From NCBI GenBank assembly GCA_016721765.1, contig JADKHO010000004.1, positions 434,001 to 498,000 of the forward strand: DNA of 64,000 nucleotides. The letters are read 5' to 3'. This DNA is from Bacteroidota bacterium. Its GTDB lineage: Bacteria; Bacteroidota; Bacteroidia; UBA4408. Below the pieces are notes generated by a model. That model was not told the origin of the DNA. It saw only the letters and a list, made by a program, of their open reading frames with translations, and ran no database searches. This document shows, one piece after another, positions 39,216-48,034 of this stretch. How positions within the stretch are numbered: position 1 is the first letter of the stretch; each line of letters starts with the position of its first letter. The position numbers and the translations under genes were made by a program.

Positions 39216-40423
39216 TGCCCGATAAAATTTTTGTTACCGGCATAGGAATTATTTCTTCTATAGGAAAAAATATAGAAGAAACATTGCTGCATTTCCGGTC
39301 AGCTAAATCGGGAATAGGTCCGATTACCCGCATGGATACTGTCCACAAAAATTCTTTACCGGTTGCAGAAGTCAAATTGAGCAATGCAGAATTAAAACAA
39401 CTTTTGAAGTTAAATTCAAGCGATAAAATTTATTCGCGAACCGCATTATTAGGAATGGTGGCGGCGGCTCAAGCATTGAAAAGCGCTGGTATTACAAATG
39501 TTTCAGAAATGCGCACCGGAATAATTTCTGCCAACAGTGTAGGCGGAATGGACCTTACAGAACAATTTTACGAATCCTTTTTAAAAGACAATGAAAGCGG
39601 AAATGCTTCAGTTGTTACTGCCCATGATTGTGGAGATAGTACAGAAAAAATAGCCGACTTTCTTGGAATAACAGAATATGTTAGTACCATCAGTACTGCT
39701 TGCTCCTCCTCCGCAAATTCCATCATGTTGGGTGCACGCTTAATTAAAAATGGGGTGCTCGATCGCGTTCTTGTAGGTGGTACAGATGCTTTAACCCGCT
39801 TTACCTTAAATGGATTCAACACCCTAATGATATTTGATAAAAACGAATGTCGCCCTTTTGATGCGGAACGAAACGGCTTAAATTTAGGCGAAGGTGCCGG
39901 CTATCTTGTATTGGAATCAGAAAAATCAGTGCTAGCAACACAAAAAAAAGTACTCGGTATGCTTAGCGGATATGCAAATGCAAACGATGCCTACCATCAA
40001 ACTGCCTCATCACCTGATGGTAATGGAGCCTTTTTAGCCATGCAACAGGCACTGGAACTTAGCGGTTTATTACCGGAGCATATTGATTATATTAATGTGC
40101 ATGGTACTGCCACCCAAAATAATGACCTTAGCGAGGGCATTGCTATGAAGCGAATTTTTGGTGAGAAAATCCCTCCGTTTAGTTCTACCAAATCTTTTAC
40201 CGGACACACCTTGGGTGCGGCCGGTGGAATAGAAGCTGTGTTTTCGATTCTTGCTTTGCAAGAGCAAATTATTTATCCCAATCTCCGCTTTAAAACACCT
40301 ATAGCAGAACTAAATATCAGTCCGGTGACAACTTTTTTAGAAAATGTTTCCATAAAAAATATCCTTTCCAATTCTTTTGGATTTGGAGGAAACAATTCCA
40401 CATTAATTTTTTCGGCAGCATAA
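39215..40423 (+). CDS. Beta-ketoacyl-ACP synthase (FabF-like; likely partner of the following CLF-like protein)
   Basis: A 402-residue complete ketosynthase: Cys163 in ISTACSSSANSIMLG, His in NVHGTATQNNDLS, His in FTGHTLGAAGG, and SFGFGGNNSTLIF at the end. It is translationally coupled to ACP 2 and lies three bases before a Cys-less ketosynthase homologue. That order matches the ketosynthase/chain-length-factor pair of aryl-polyene systems (ApeO/ApeC in Gram-negative clusters), so I infer that this is the elongating ketosynthase. Confidence 0.92.
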   Translation: MPDKIFVTGIGIISSIGKNIEETLLHFRSAKSGIGPITRMDTVHKNSLPVAEVKLSNAELKQLLKLNSSDKIYSRTALLGMVAAAQALKSAGITNVSEMRTGIISANSVGGMDLTEQFYESFLKDNESGNASVVTAHDCGDSTEKIADFLGITEYVSTISTACSSSANSIMLGARLIKNGVLDRVLVGGTDALTRFTLNGFNTLMIFDKNECRPFDAERNGLNLGEGAGYLVLESEKSVLATQKKVLGMLSGYANANDAYHQTASSPDGNGAFLAMQQALELSGLLPEHIDYINVHGTATQNNDLSEGIAMKRIFGEKIPPFSSTKSFTGHTLGAAGGIEAVFSILALQEQIIYPNLRFKTPIAELNISPVTTFLENVSIKNILSNSFGFGGNNSTLIFSAA

Positions 40424-40426
40424 GCT

Positions 40427-41488
40427 ATGAAGGCGTATATCAATGGAGTTGGAAGTATTTCAGCACAGCAAACAAGCAATTCAAAAGATTTTCTGAAGGA
40501 AATTATTACCTATAATTCAAATGCCTTAGCAGCAATTGAACCCGATTATAAAGCGTATATCAATCCCACACAAATCCGCAGAATGGGGCGTATGATTAAA
40601 ATGGGCGTTACAGCTGCACAAATGTGTTTAAAAGATGCTGAAGTGGCAATGCCCGATGCCATCTTAACCGGAACAGGATTAGGTTGTATTGAAGATACCG
40701 ACAAGTTTTTAACTGCAATTATCGAAAACAAAGAACAATTCCTTACGCCAACTTCCTTTATTCAGTCAACACACAATACAGTTGGCGGGCAAATTGCACT
40801 TCTTTTAAAATGCACCAACTATAATTTCACCTACGTGCACCGAGGTTTTTCTTTCGAAAGTTGTGTGTTGGATGCGTGTATGATGTTGCACGAAAAAAAA
40901 GCAAATGCTGTTTTAATTGGTGGGATGGATGAATTAACCCCCACCAGTCTTAAATTGCTAGAAAGAATAGGGCATGTAAAAAATATTCCCGTGCAAAGTT
41001 CTATGTTGTTGGAAACTAATTCTCCCGCTAGTATAGCCGGTGAAGGCGCTAATTTTTTCATTTTAAGTGGTGACAAGACTCCCAATTCCTATGCACAGAT
41101 ATTAGGATGCAAAATGATTTACAAACCAAGCTCAATCGAAAAAATAAAAGCTGAAATCAATCAGCTGCTAGATCAACATAATCTCAGTGAAAGTCAAATT
41201 GATTTGGTTTTATGTGGTTGGAATGGCGATAATGCTTTTGATGAAGTATACGCTGATTTGCTCAAAAATACTTTTCCTCAAAGCTCCAGCGGCCATTACA
41301 AACACCTCTGTGGCGAATACCATACGGCAAATGCTTTTGGATTTCTTTTAGCTTCACACATTTTAAAAACACAGATTATACCGGAGTCTGTTTTATTAAA
41401 AAATCGTCATCGTACTCCCAAAAACATTTTACTCTACAACCACTATCGTGGGATAAATCACACTTTACTGCTACTCACAGCATGTTGA
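40427..41488 (+). CDS. Chain-length-factor-like ketosynthase homologue (inactive site)
   Basis: A 353-residue ketosynthase-fold protein. The N-terminus (MKAYINGVGSISAQQ) and the PTSFIQSTHNTVGGQIALLLKC block fit the fold. The nucleophile region reads YNFTYVHRGFSFESCVLDA with no aligned Cys. The HGTGT block is replaced by LCGWNGDN and the last motif is CGEYHTANAFG. It would pair with the preceding ketosynthase and set chain length or shape the pocket, as CLF/KS-beta proteins do. Its stop overlaps the next ATG. Confidence 0.82.
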   Translation: MKAYINGVGSISAQQTSNSKDFLKEIITYNSNALAAIEPDYKAYINPTQIRRMGRMIKMGVTAAQMCLKDAEVAMPDAILTGTGLGCIEDTDKFLTAIIENKEQFLTPTSFIQSTHNTVGGQIALLLKCTNYNFTYVHRGFSFESCVLDACMMLHEKKANAVLIGGMDELTPTSLKLLERIGHVKNIPVQSSMLLETNSPASIAGEGANFFILSGDKTPNSYAQILGCKMIYKPSSIEKIKAEINQLLDQHNLSESQIDLVLCGWNGDNAFDEVYADLLKNTFPQSSSGHYKHLCGEYHTANAFGFLLASHILKTQIIPESVLLKNRHRTPKNILLYNHYRGINHTLLLLTAC

Positions 41489-42261
41489 ATCATCGTGTCA
41501 CTACTTCTGTTTTTGGGCTCTTGATGCTGATTTTACTAAGCATTCATTTTTTTTCAGCAGCCATTTCCATTTACTATTTTTTAATTCCTTTTGGACTTTA
41601 CCTTGGAATCGTAGCCTGGGGTTCCTCGCAAATCACATCCAATTACCATTTAACTGCACATTGTTGTGCACCCAAAAACAAACAAAACGAAATTTCACTG
41701 AGCTTTGATGACGGTCCTGATGCTACCTTCACTCCAATAGTTCTCGACATCTTAAAAAAGCACCAAGTAAAAGCAAGTTTCTTTTGTATTGGCCACAAAA
41801 TTGAAGGGAATGCTGATTTGCTAAAGCGAATTGTCGAAGAAGGTCATATTATTGGCAATCACAGCTTTTCACATTCCTATTTATTTGATTTTTTTACAGC
41901 GTCAAAAGTGAAGGATGAACTGGCAAAAACGAATCAAGTGGTAGAAGCAATTACACATCAAAAATTGAAATTTTTTCGGCCACCTTATGGCGTAACTACT
42001 CCAGCTATTGCTGAAGCTACCGAAGCGTTAAAGCTCACTACAGTTGGCTGGGATGTGCGCTCACTCGATACAGTGGAGAAAGATAGCACTAAAATAACAG
42101 CGCGGGTTATTAAACAGCTAAAGTCGGGTTCCATCATTCTATTTCACGATACAAACAACCGCATTGAAAGTGTGCTAGAACAGGTAATTGTGCATTGCAA
42201 AGAAAATGGATTCAAAATTGTAAGCCTGAGCAAACTATTAAATCTTAACGCCTATGAATAA
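41482..42261 (+). CDS. NodB-type polysaccharide deacetylase family protein, membrane-anchored
   Basis: A 259-residue protein with two N-terminal hydrophobic helices followed by a complete carbohydrate esterase 4 domain: SFDDGPDATFT (catalytic Asp and metal Asp), HSFSH (metal His pair), RPPYG, and IILFHDT. The catalytic site should face the periplasm. Why a deacetylase sits in a pigment operon is open: it might act on an N- or O-acyl group of the final lipid or on peptidoglycan. The start overlaps the CLF-like gene, so it belongs to the operon. Confidence 0.87.
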   Translation: MLNHRVTTSVFGLLMLILLSIHFFSAAISIYYFLIPFGLYLGIVAWGSSQITSNYHLTAHCCAPKNKQNEISLSFDDGPDATFTPIVLDILKKHQVKASFFCIGHKIEGNADLLKRIVEEGHIIGNHSFSHSYLFDFFTASKVKDELAKTNQVVEAITHQKLKFFRPPYGVTTPAIAEATEALKLTTVGWDVRSLDTVEKDSTKITARVIKQLKSGSIILFHDTNNRIESVLEQVIVHCKENGFKIVSLSKLLNLNAYE

Positions 42262-42892
42262 GAATCTTCTGCTAGCATTTTTGCTTTCCTTCACTGCACT
42301 TCATCTAATTGCACAACCAAAAGATTTTAAAACACTAAAAGATACCAGTACTTTTAAATCAAAACTGCAAGAAAAAGCAAGGATTACTAATACCATTGAA
42401 AGTAATTTTACGCAGGAAAAAAACCTGAGTATGTTAAGTGAAAAAATAATTTCGAAAGGTCATTTTTGCTTTAAAAAAACGAATTTATTGCGTTGGGAAT
42501 ACTTAAGTCCGAGTGCTTATCTAATTGTGATTAACAAAGACAAAATCTTCATAAAGGATGGAAAAAAAGTAAGTAAATACGATGCCAACTCCAATAAAAT
42601 GTTTAAAGGCATAAATGATATGATGTTGAACTCTGTTCAAGGAAACGTCTTAAATCATAAAGAGTTTAAAATTTCCTACTTTGAAAATGAAAAATATTAC
42701 CTGGTTGAAATGCATCCAAAAGCGAAAGAAATGAAGGAATATTTAAAAAGCATTTCCATGTATTTTGACAAGGTGGATTATACGGTTTCAAAAATACGCA
42801 TGACCGAACTTTCTGATGATTATACCAACATCGAATTCAACACCAAAAAAATAAATGAACCCATTGCCGATACGCAGTTTTTGGTTAAGTAG
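42254..42892 (+). CDS. LolA-like periplasmic lipoprotein/lipid carrier
   Basis: A 212-residue exported protein with signal peptide (LLLAFLLSFTALHLIAQ). The LolA fold is shown by ESNFTQEKNLSMLSEKIISKG and CFKKTNLLRWEYLSP. Aryl-polyene operons usually carry a specialised LolA homologue thought to ferry the pigment lipid across the periplasm; it is not the housekeeping lipoprotein carrier. The start overlaps the deacetylase end. Confidence 0.87.
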   Translation: MNKNLLLAFLLSFTALHLIAQPKDFKTLKDTSTFKSKLQEKARITNTIESNFTQEKNLSMLSEKIISKGHFCFKKTNLLRWEYLSPSAYLIVINKDKIFIKDGKKVSKYDANSNKMFKGINDMMLNSVQGNVLNHKEFKISYFENEKYYLVEMHPKAKEMKEYLKSISMYFDKVDYTVSKIRMTELSDDYTNIEFNTKKINEPIADTQFLVK

Positions 42893-43505
42893 CATTTTAT
42901 TTATTTGGATGGGATGCGCTTCCAACAGCTACAAAAACCTGAGCTTAAAAGAAAGTGCAATCATTGACAGCACGCTGTTGCCTTCTCTATTTAAAAATTG
43001 CAACCCTGCTCCTCTTTATAAAGCCAATGTTAACCTTTATGGAAAAAAATTCGGAGGCTTGCTGCTTATTAAAAATATGCCGGATAGCAGCTACCGCTTC
43101 GTTTTCACCACCGAAACAGGAATTAAACTTTTCGATTTTGAACTAAAAAACGATTCTTTTAAAGTCCATTTCTGCATCGAAAAGTTTAACAAAGCAGGTG
43201 TTCTGCAAACCCTCGCCAGCGATTTAAAATTGGTGTTAACAGAAAATAGAATAGGACAAAATGCACAGATCCTTTCGGCAACGGACAATAAATGGACAAT
43301 CTATAAGTTTTCGAGTGGACAAGTTCAGGAGTATTATTACAAAGACATTTCTTCAGGGAGGATTTCAAAAATCGAACAAAGCAGTGGTAAAAAGAAAAAA
43401 GTTGTTATAGCTTTGTCCAACTATAAAACTCGCATACCAGCGCAAGTTAATATTGATCATAAGAATATCCGCTTAAAAATAGATTTAACCTTGATGGATA
43501 GATAA
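42855..43505 (+). CDS. Lipoprotein of the aryl-polyene operon (DUF3261-like position)
   Basis: A 216-residue lipoprotein with a signal peptide ending in a lipobox, LFIWMGC; the Cys is about residue 21. The body is beta-rich (ANVNLYGKKFGGLLLIKN, SYRFVFTTETGIKLFDFELKND). It overlaps the LolA-like gene by 38 bases. By position and pairing with LolA it could be the outer-membrane acceptor that works with it, as LolB does with LolA. I do not recognise its family with certainty. Confidence 0.75.
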   Translation: MNPLPIRSFWLSSILFIWMGCASNSYKNLSLKESAIIDSTLLPSLFKNCNPAPLYKANVNLYGKKFGGLLLIKNMPDSSYRFVFTTETGIKLFDFELKNDSFKVHFCIEKFNKAGVLQTLASDLKLVLTENRIGQNAQILSATDNKWTIYKFSSGQVQEYYYKDISSGRISKIEQSSGKKKKVVIALSNYKTRIPAQVNIDHKNIRLKIDLTLMDR

Positions 43506-43506
43506 A

Positions 43507-43884
43507 ATGCTACTTGGAGAATTTTACCTCATAGAACAAATTCAACCCCTTGAAAATTTTTCGTTTAAATTAAGAGTGCGAATTAATCCATCGCATGCCA
43601 TTTTTGAAGGCCACTTTCCAGGTAATCCAATCGTTCCGGGTGTTTGCTTAACGCAAATGACAATGGAAATTATTGAATCCATTCAAAATTGTTCGCTTCA
43701 ATTACGAAAAGCCGATAATATAAAGTTTACGGCCATTGTTAACCCCAACGAAAATCCTCTTTTGGATGCAAATTTAGCATTGAAATTCGCAGAGGATAAT
43801 AGGATAATTGCTGATCTAAGTTTCTATTCGGGTGAAACTGTTTTTTTCAAATTTAAAGGCAGCTTTGTACCTCAAGAAGTTTAG
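43507..43884 (+). CDS. 3-hydroxyacyl-ACP dehydratase, FabZ-like
   Basis: A 125-residue hotdog protein with the complete FabZ motif INPSHAIFEGHFPGNPIVPGV, including catalytic His, followed by the QMTMEII helix. It would dehydrate the 3-hydroxy intermediate to give each double bond of the polyene, probably with the variant hotdog protein at 36331. It starts one base after the lipoprotein stop and is the last gene of the operon; the hpt promoter follows. Confidence 0.9.
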   Translation: MLLGEFYLIEQIQPLENFSFKLRVRINPSHAIFEGHFPGNPIVPGVCLTQMTMEIIESIQNCSLQLRKADNIKFTAIVNPNENPLLDANLALKFAEDNRIIADLSFYSGETVFFKFKGSFVPQEV

Positions 43885-43922
43885 GCCCTATTTTTAATTT
43901 TAATGGTCTGCATTTAATTCTT

Positions 43923-43930
43923 TACTTTTG
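43923..43930 (+). promoter_or_regulatory. -7 element for the hpt-adk-obg operon
   Basis: TACTTTTG fits TAnnTTTG and lies 17 bases before the hpt ATG. A good -33 TTG is not seen at 19-20 bases upstream, so confidence is moderate. It suggests that hpt starts a new transcript after the pigment operon. Confidence 0.5.
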
Positions 43931-43947
43931 AGCCTCAATTTATTTTT

Positions 43948-44484
43948 ATGGCGCAGGTCAAGGTTCACGACAAATCTTTTGAAGTTTATATTGAAGAAGC
44001 TAAAATTCAGCAAACAATTGCTGATATGGCAAGTAAAATGAACCTCGATTTCAAAGATAAAAAGCCATTATTTCTTGCTGTACTAAACGGTTCATTTTTA
44101 TTTGCTGCCGATTTGTTTAAAAAGCTAAACATCGAATGCGAAATTTCCTTTGTTAAATTAGCGAGCTATGAAGGAACGCAAAGCACAGAGAGCGTAAAAA
44201 AATTGATTGGCTTAAGCGAAAACATTAAAGGCCGCACGGTGGTAGTATTAGAAGATATTGTGGATACAGGAATTACCATCAACGAAATGATGGCGCAACT
44301 TATGGAGCATGAGCCGGCTGAAATAAAAATTGCCACCTTACTTTTTAAACCGGCAGCCTACATTAAACGCGTGCACCTCGACTATGTTGGTTTTGAAGTT
44401 CCAAAAGTATTTTTATTGGGTTATGGGTTAGATTATGATGGGCTGGGTAGAAACCTTACTGATATTTACAAAATTGTTGAATAA
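43948..44484 (+). CDS. hpt: Hypoxanthine phosphoribosyltransferase
   Basis: This purine salvage enzyme converts hypoxanthine or guanine plus PRPP to IMP or GMP. The 178 residues contain the N-terminal SFLFAADLFKKL block, SYEGTQSTESV flexible-loop region, the PRPP-binding VVVLEDIVDTGIT, and VGFEVPKVFLLGYGLDYDG. Length and motifs are standard. adk follows after 15 bases. Confidence 0.95.
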   Translation: MAQVKVHDKSFEVYIEEAKIQQTIADMASKMNLDFKDKKPLFLAVLNGSFLFAADLFKKLNIECEISFVKLASYEGTQSTESVKKLIGLSENIKGRTVVVLEDIVDTGITINEMMAQLMEHEPAEIKIATLLFKPAAYIKRVHLDYVGFEVPKVFLLGYGLDYDGLGRNLTDIYKIVE

Positions 44485-44499
44485 ATAAGCATTTGGTAT

Positions 44500-45069
44500 A
44501 TGTTAAACATCGTATTATTTGGCCCTCCGGGAGCAGGAAAAGGAACTCAATCCACCAAACTCATTGATAAATACCAACTTGTTCACCTTTCAACCGGTGA
44601 TATTTTGCGTGCTGAAATTGCGAATGCTACAGCCCTAGGAATGGAAGCAAAAAAATTAATGGATCAGGGATTATTGGTTCCGGACGAAGTGGTAATTGGA
44701 ATGATTTCCTCAAAATTAGATGCCAACAAGCAAGCTAAAGGATTTATTTTTGACGGATTCCCCCGCACTACTGCACAAGCGCAAGCCTTAGACAAATTAT
44801 TAAGTGAAAAAAGTACTGCCATTTCCATGATGCTGGCACTTGAAGTGGAAGATGAAGAACTTACACGTCGATTGCTTAAAAGAGGCATCGATTCGGGAAG
44901 AGCGGATGACCAAAATGAAGAAATTGTGCGTAAAAGAATTGTTGAATACAATACCAAAACAGCTCCCTTAAAAGAATACTATTCAGCTCAAGGCAAATTT
45001 ATTTCCATAAATGGAACCGGCAGTGTAGAAGCTATTTTTACTGCTCTTTGTGAAAAGATTGGTAATTAA
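44500..45069 (+). CDS. adk: Adenylate kinase
   Basis: It interconverts AMP and ATP with two ADP. The 189-residue short form has P-loop GPPGAGKGTQ, STGDILRAE, GFIFDGFPRTTAQAQ and the LID-region RRLLKRGIDSGRADDQ. The LID is the short type without zinc cysteines. It forms an operon with hpt and obg, an arrangement common in Bacteroidota. Confidence 0.96.
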   Translation: MLNIVLFGPPGAGKGTQSTKLIDKYQLVHLSTGDILRAEIANATALGMEAKKLMDQGLLVPDEVVIGMISSKLDANKQAKGFIFDGFPRTTAQAQALDKLLSEKSTAISMMLALEVEDEELTRRLLKRGIDSGRADDQNEEIVRKRIVEYNTKTAPLKEYYSAQGKFISINGTGSVEAIFTALCEKIGN

Positions 45070-45141
45070 TTCCTAGCTGAATATTTGCGAATACTCGCTT
45101 TACTCAATATCCGAAAGCCTTTATGGCTGTTCAAAAAAAAC

Positions 45142-46131
45142 ATGTCTGATTCCAATTTTGTTGATTACGTTAAAATTTGCTGCCGCTCCGGTAAAGGAGG
45201 TAAAGGTTCCACTCACTTGCACCGCGATAAATCTAATGCAAAAGGGGGCCCCGATGGTGGGGATGGTGGTCGTGGTGGCCATATAATTTTGCGGGGAAAC
45301 AAGCAACTTTGGACACTCATACACTTAAAATACCGTAAGCATGTTATCGCTCCTCCGGGCGAAGATGGTGGCAGTTCCAATAAAACCGGTGCAAATGGAA
45401 AGGATGAAATTTTGGATGTACCCATCGGAACCATTGCAAAAGACGCAGAAACTGGAGAAGTGATGTTTGAAATTACGGAAGACGGTGAAACAAAAATTAT
45501 TTTGGAAGGCGGTCGTGGAGGCATGGGAAACGATAATTTTAAATCTCCAACCTTTCAAACACCACGCTATGCGCAACCCGGCGAAGATGGCAAAGAAGTA
45601 TGGAAAATTTTAGAACTTAAAGTTCTTGCCGATGTTGGTTTAGTCGGCTTCCCAAATGCAGGTAAATCAACATTATTGAGCAAGGTTTCTGCCGCCAAAC
45701 CCGAAATTGCAAATTATCCTTTTACCACGCTGGTTCCAAATTTAGGAATTGTGCCTTACCGCGATTATAAGTCTTTTGTAATGGCCGATATTCCGGGAAT
45801 CATTGAAGGTGCGCACGAAGGAAAAGGCTTGGGGATTCGCTTTTTGCGACACATCGAACGCAATTCCATTTTGTTGTTCATGGTACCTGCCGATAGCAAC
45901 GATATTCGCAAAGAATACGAAATTTTATTAAATGAATTGAAACTCTATAATCCTGAACTACTTGATAAAAGCCGCATGCTCGCCATTTCAAAATGCGATT
46001 TATTGGACGATGAGCTAATCGCTGAAATTAAAAAGGATTTACCCCCAATTCCACACGTTTTTATTTCGGCACATACCCAATTGGGATTAACTAAATTAAA
46101 AGATATGATTTGGGCTGAGTTGGCTAAATAA
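45142..46131 (+). CDS. obg: Obg-family GTPase (CgtA/ObgE)
   Basis: Obg is an essential ribosome-associated GTPase for 50S assembly and stress response. I start at ATG 45142 (MSDSNFVDYVKI), giving 329 residues; the frame extends upstream to 45085 but without family character. The Gly-rich Obg fold (GGPDGGDGGRGGHI, GGRGGMGNDNFKSPT) fills residues 1-158. The G domain has GFPNAGKSTLLS, PFTTLVPNLG, ADIPGIIEGAHEGKGLG and SKCDLLD. The C-terminal OCT domain of some Obg proteins is absent. Confidence 0.95.
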   Translation: MSDSNFVDYVKICCRSGKGGKGSTHLHRDKSNAKGGPDGGDGGRGGHIILRGNKQLWTLIHLKYRKHVIAPPGEDGGSSNKTGANGKDEILDVPIGTIAKDAETGEVMFEITEDGETKIILEGGRGGMGNDNFKSPTFQTPRYAQPGEDGKEVWKILELKVLADVGLVGFPNAGKSTLLSKVSAAKPEIANYPFTTLVPNLGIVPYRDYKSFVMADIPGIIEGAHEGKGLGIRFLRHIERNSILLFMVPADSNDIRKEYEILLNELKLYNPELLDKSRMLAISKCDLLDDELIAEIKKDLPPIPHVFISAHTQLGLTKLKDMIWAELAK

Positions 46132-46172
46132 ATCAATGCCAATTTATAACTCTATAATTCCATTACGAGCAT

Positions 46173-46203
46173 AAAAAAAGGGGCTGTTCGGCCCCTTTTT
46201 CTT
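46173..46203. terminator. Bidirectional intrinsic terminator between obg and the FISUMP lipoprotein gene
   Basis: Seven A, then GGGGC, a TGTTCG loop, GCCCC and five T, followed by CTTTTT. A stem of five G-C pairs extended by A-T pairs serves both converging genes. Confidence 0.88.
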
Positions 46204-46221
46204 TTTCATAGTCGACTAAGA

Positions 46222-47835
46222 TTAATCTCTTACACAGCGCACGTAATAGGCTTTACCTCCACTGTTATCTTGAGTGGTACGGTATATAGCGTTATCAATA
46301 TTATTCAATTGACGAATCCATAAACTGTTTGAACTTTGTTTGGTTGAAGACCAGTAAAATGCATTTAGCTTTTGCTCTGTAACTTTAGCGGCCAAAGGCA
46401 TAGTAACAACCGGAGGTGTTGAAATGGTAAAAGTAGTTGCATTGGTTATAGCAGTAATAGTTGTTCCGGGCGCTAAATATTGAACTCCTGTAGTTGCATT
46501 AGAAGCAGCGATTACCATTCCCACACTTAATTGCGCTGTGGATCCAACCTTTACTGTTGTGGAAGAGGTAGAAGTAGAAGCCGATGTAGTTGCAAAAGCC
46601 GTAGAAACGTTAATACCCAATTTTGCTGAGAAACCGGTTGTGTTTGTTCCACCAGACCCTGCTCCCGACGCTTGAATTGGCGATTTTATTGCATTCGCAT
46701 CATTTAGGGCGATATTGGATAAATTGGTGAATTCCGCATCCGAAGCCAAATGCCAATTTAATGGGCAAACACTTTGAGAATCAACTACAGTATTGGCCAT
46801 TACTTCAGCATAGCTCCAAACATTTACCGCTGCCGATTTTCGAACATCTGTTTTTGTCCAGCAATATCCACCAATTTGTACAATTTTAATGGTATCGGTA
46901 CCATTCACAACTGCAGTATCGGCACCGCAAGGATTGTAAGCATATTTTACAATTACTTTTCTGCTCGTTGAATCTCCTGCAATGCCGCTTAAAATTGCAT
47001 GCACATAATAAGTTCCTTCTGCAGCTTTAGTTAGATTTGAAATAGCCACATTTTGATTTGAACTAGTAAATCCATTTGGACCTGACCATTGGTAAGTTGC
47101 TCCTGCAATTGTTCCTGCACTCAAATTTAATGTTCCATTAACTGTATCAACAAAGGTTGAACTTGGAGATGAAACTGCTCCATTTATAGATCCTACTCCG
47201 GTTCCATTTAAAAGTGGCTTTTGAGGGGCAACAACTAATGTTACTGAACTATCAGGCGTGGTACATCCTCCACCTGTTCCATTGGGTAAAGTCATAACCA
47301 AGGTGTAAGTACCGGTTGATAAAGAAGTAACTCCAAATATGGTTGGATTTTGTTCAGCAGACACATAGCCATTTGGGCCTGTCCAACTATAAGTTGCTGT
47401 TGGATTAAATGATGAAGTTAAGGAAACAGTATCCCCTACCACTGCAGTCGTCGTGCTGATTCCAACTACCGGTGCAGCAATACAAGAACTTACATAAGTA
47501 TGATAGGCATCGCTAGTACAGCCATCAACAGTAACTGTAACTAAGTATTCCCCAGCTTGCTTCGCATTTGTAAATGAAAAAGAAGGGTTTTGTTCATTTG
47601 ATGAAAATCCATTTGGACCAGTCCAGATATAAGAACCACCTGAAACACTTTCAGCTGTAAGGTTAATTGTTGCGCCAACTGCAACCGGACTGTTATTGCT
47701 CGCAATTGGGGCTGCCGGCGGAGTGCAGGGTGTTTCAAAATTCTTTTCTTTCTCTTTACAGGATGCAACAAACAGCACTGCAGCTATGCTTGCCGCAGCG
47801 ATTAGGTTACCAAATGAAATAAGGTTTCTTTTCAT
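46222..47835 (-). CDS. FISUMP-domain lipoprotein with three PKD/Ig-like repeats
   Basis: From ATG 47835 (MKRNLISFGN) the protein has 537 residues; the frame's 10 extra residues look untranslated. A lipobox (LFVASC) marks it as a surface lipoprotein. Three Ig/PKD-like domains contain near-identical cores: IWTGPNGFSSNEQNP, SWTGPNGYVSAEQNP and QWSGPNGFTSSNQN. The C-terminal FISUMP domain shows GGYCWTKTDVR, CPLNWHLASDAEF, YWSSTKQSSN and YYVRCVRD. A low-complexity Ser/Thr segment (STSASTSTSSTTVKVGST) and an inserted beta region break the FISUMP domain. Probable adhesin; ligand unknown. Confidence 0.87.
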   Translation of the reverse strand: MKRNLISFGNLIAAASIAAVLFVASCKEKEKNFETPCTPPAAPIASNNSPVAVGATINLTAESVSGGSYIWTGPNGFSSNEQNPSFSFTNAKQAGEYLVTVTVDGCTSDAYHTYVSSCIAAPVVGISTTTAVVGDTVSLTSSFNPTATYSWTGPNGYVSAEQNPTIFGVTSLSTGTYTLVMTLPNGTGGGCTTPDSSVTLVVAPQKPLLNGTGVGSINGAVSSPSSTFVDTVNGTLNLSAGTIAGATYQWSGPNGFTSSNQNVAISNLTKAAEGTYYVHAILSGIAGDSTSRKVIVKYAYNPCGADTAVVNGTDTIKIVQIGGYCWTKTDVRKSAAVNVWSYAEVMANTVVDSQSVCPLNWHLASDAEFTNLSNIALNDANAIKSPIQASGAGSGGTNTTGFSAKLGINVSTAFATTSASTSTSSTTVKVGSTAQLSVGMVIAASNATTGVQYLAPGTTITAITNATTFTISTPPVVTMPLAAKVTEQKLNAFYWSSTKQSSNSLWIRQLNNIDNAIYRTTQDNSGGKAYYVRCVRD

Positions 47836-48034
47836 AGTTATGTTAATGTTGTAGATGTAGCGCAAATATTTATCAAAGCAAATGTAAAATAATTTCTTTA
47901 AAAAAAACTATTTCTTATTTATTATTAAAGCATCAGAAGCGTAAGGTGCTTTAATATACCGGCTCATCCTAAAATCATTGTTCATTTTCTGCTACTGTGT
48001 GAGCTAGTTTGATACTTTTGTGAAAAACAATCCT

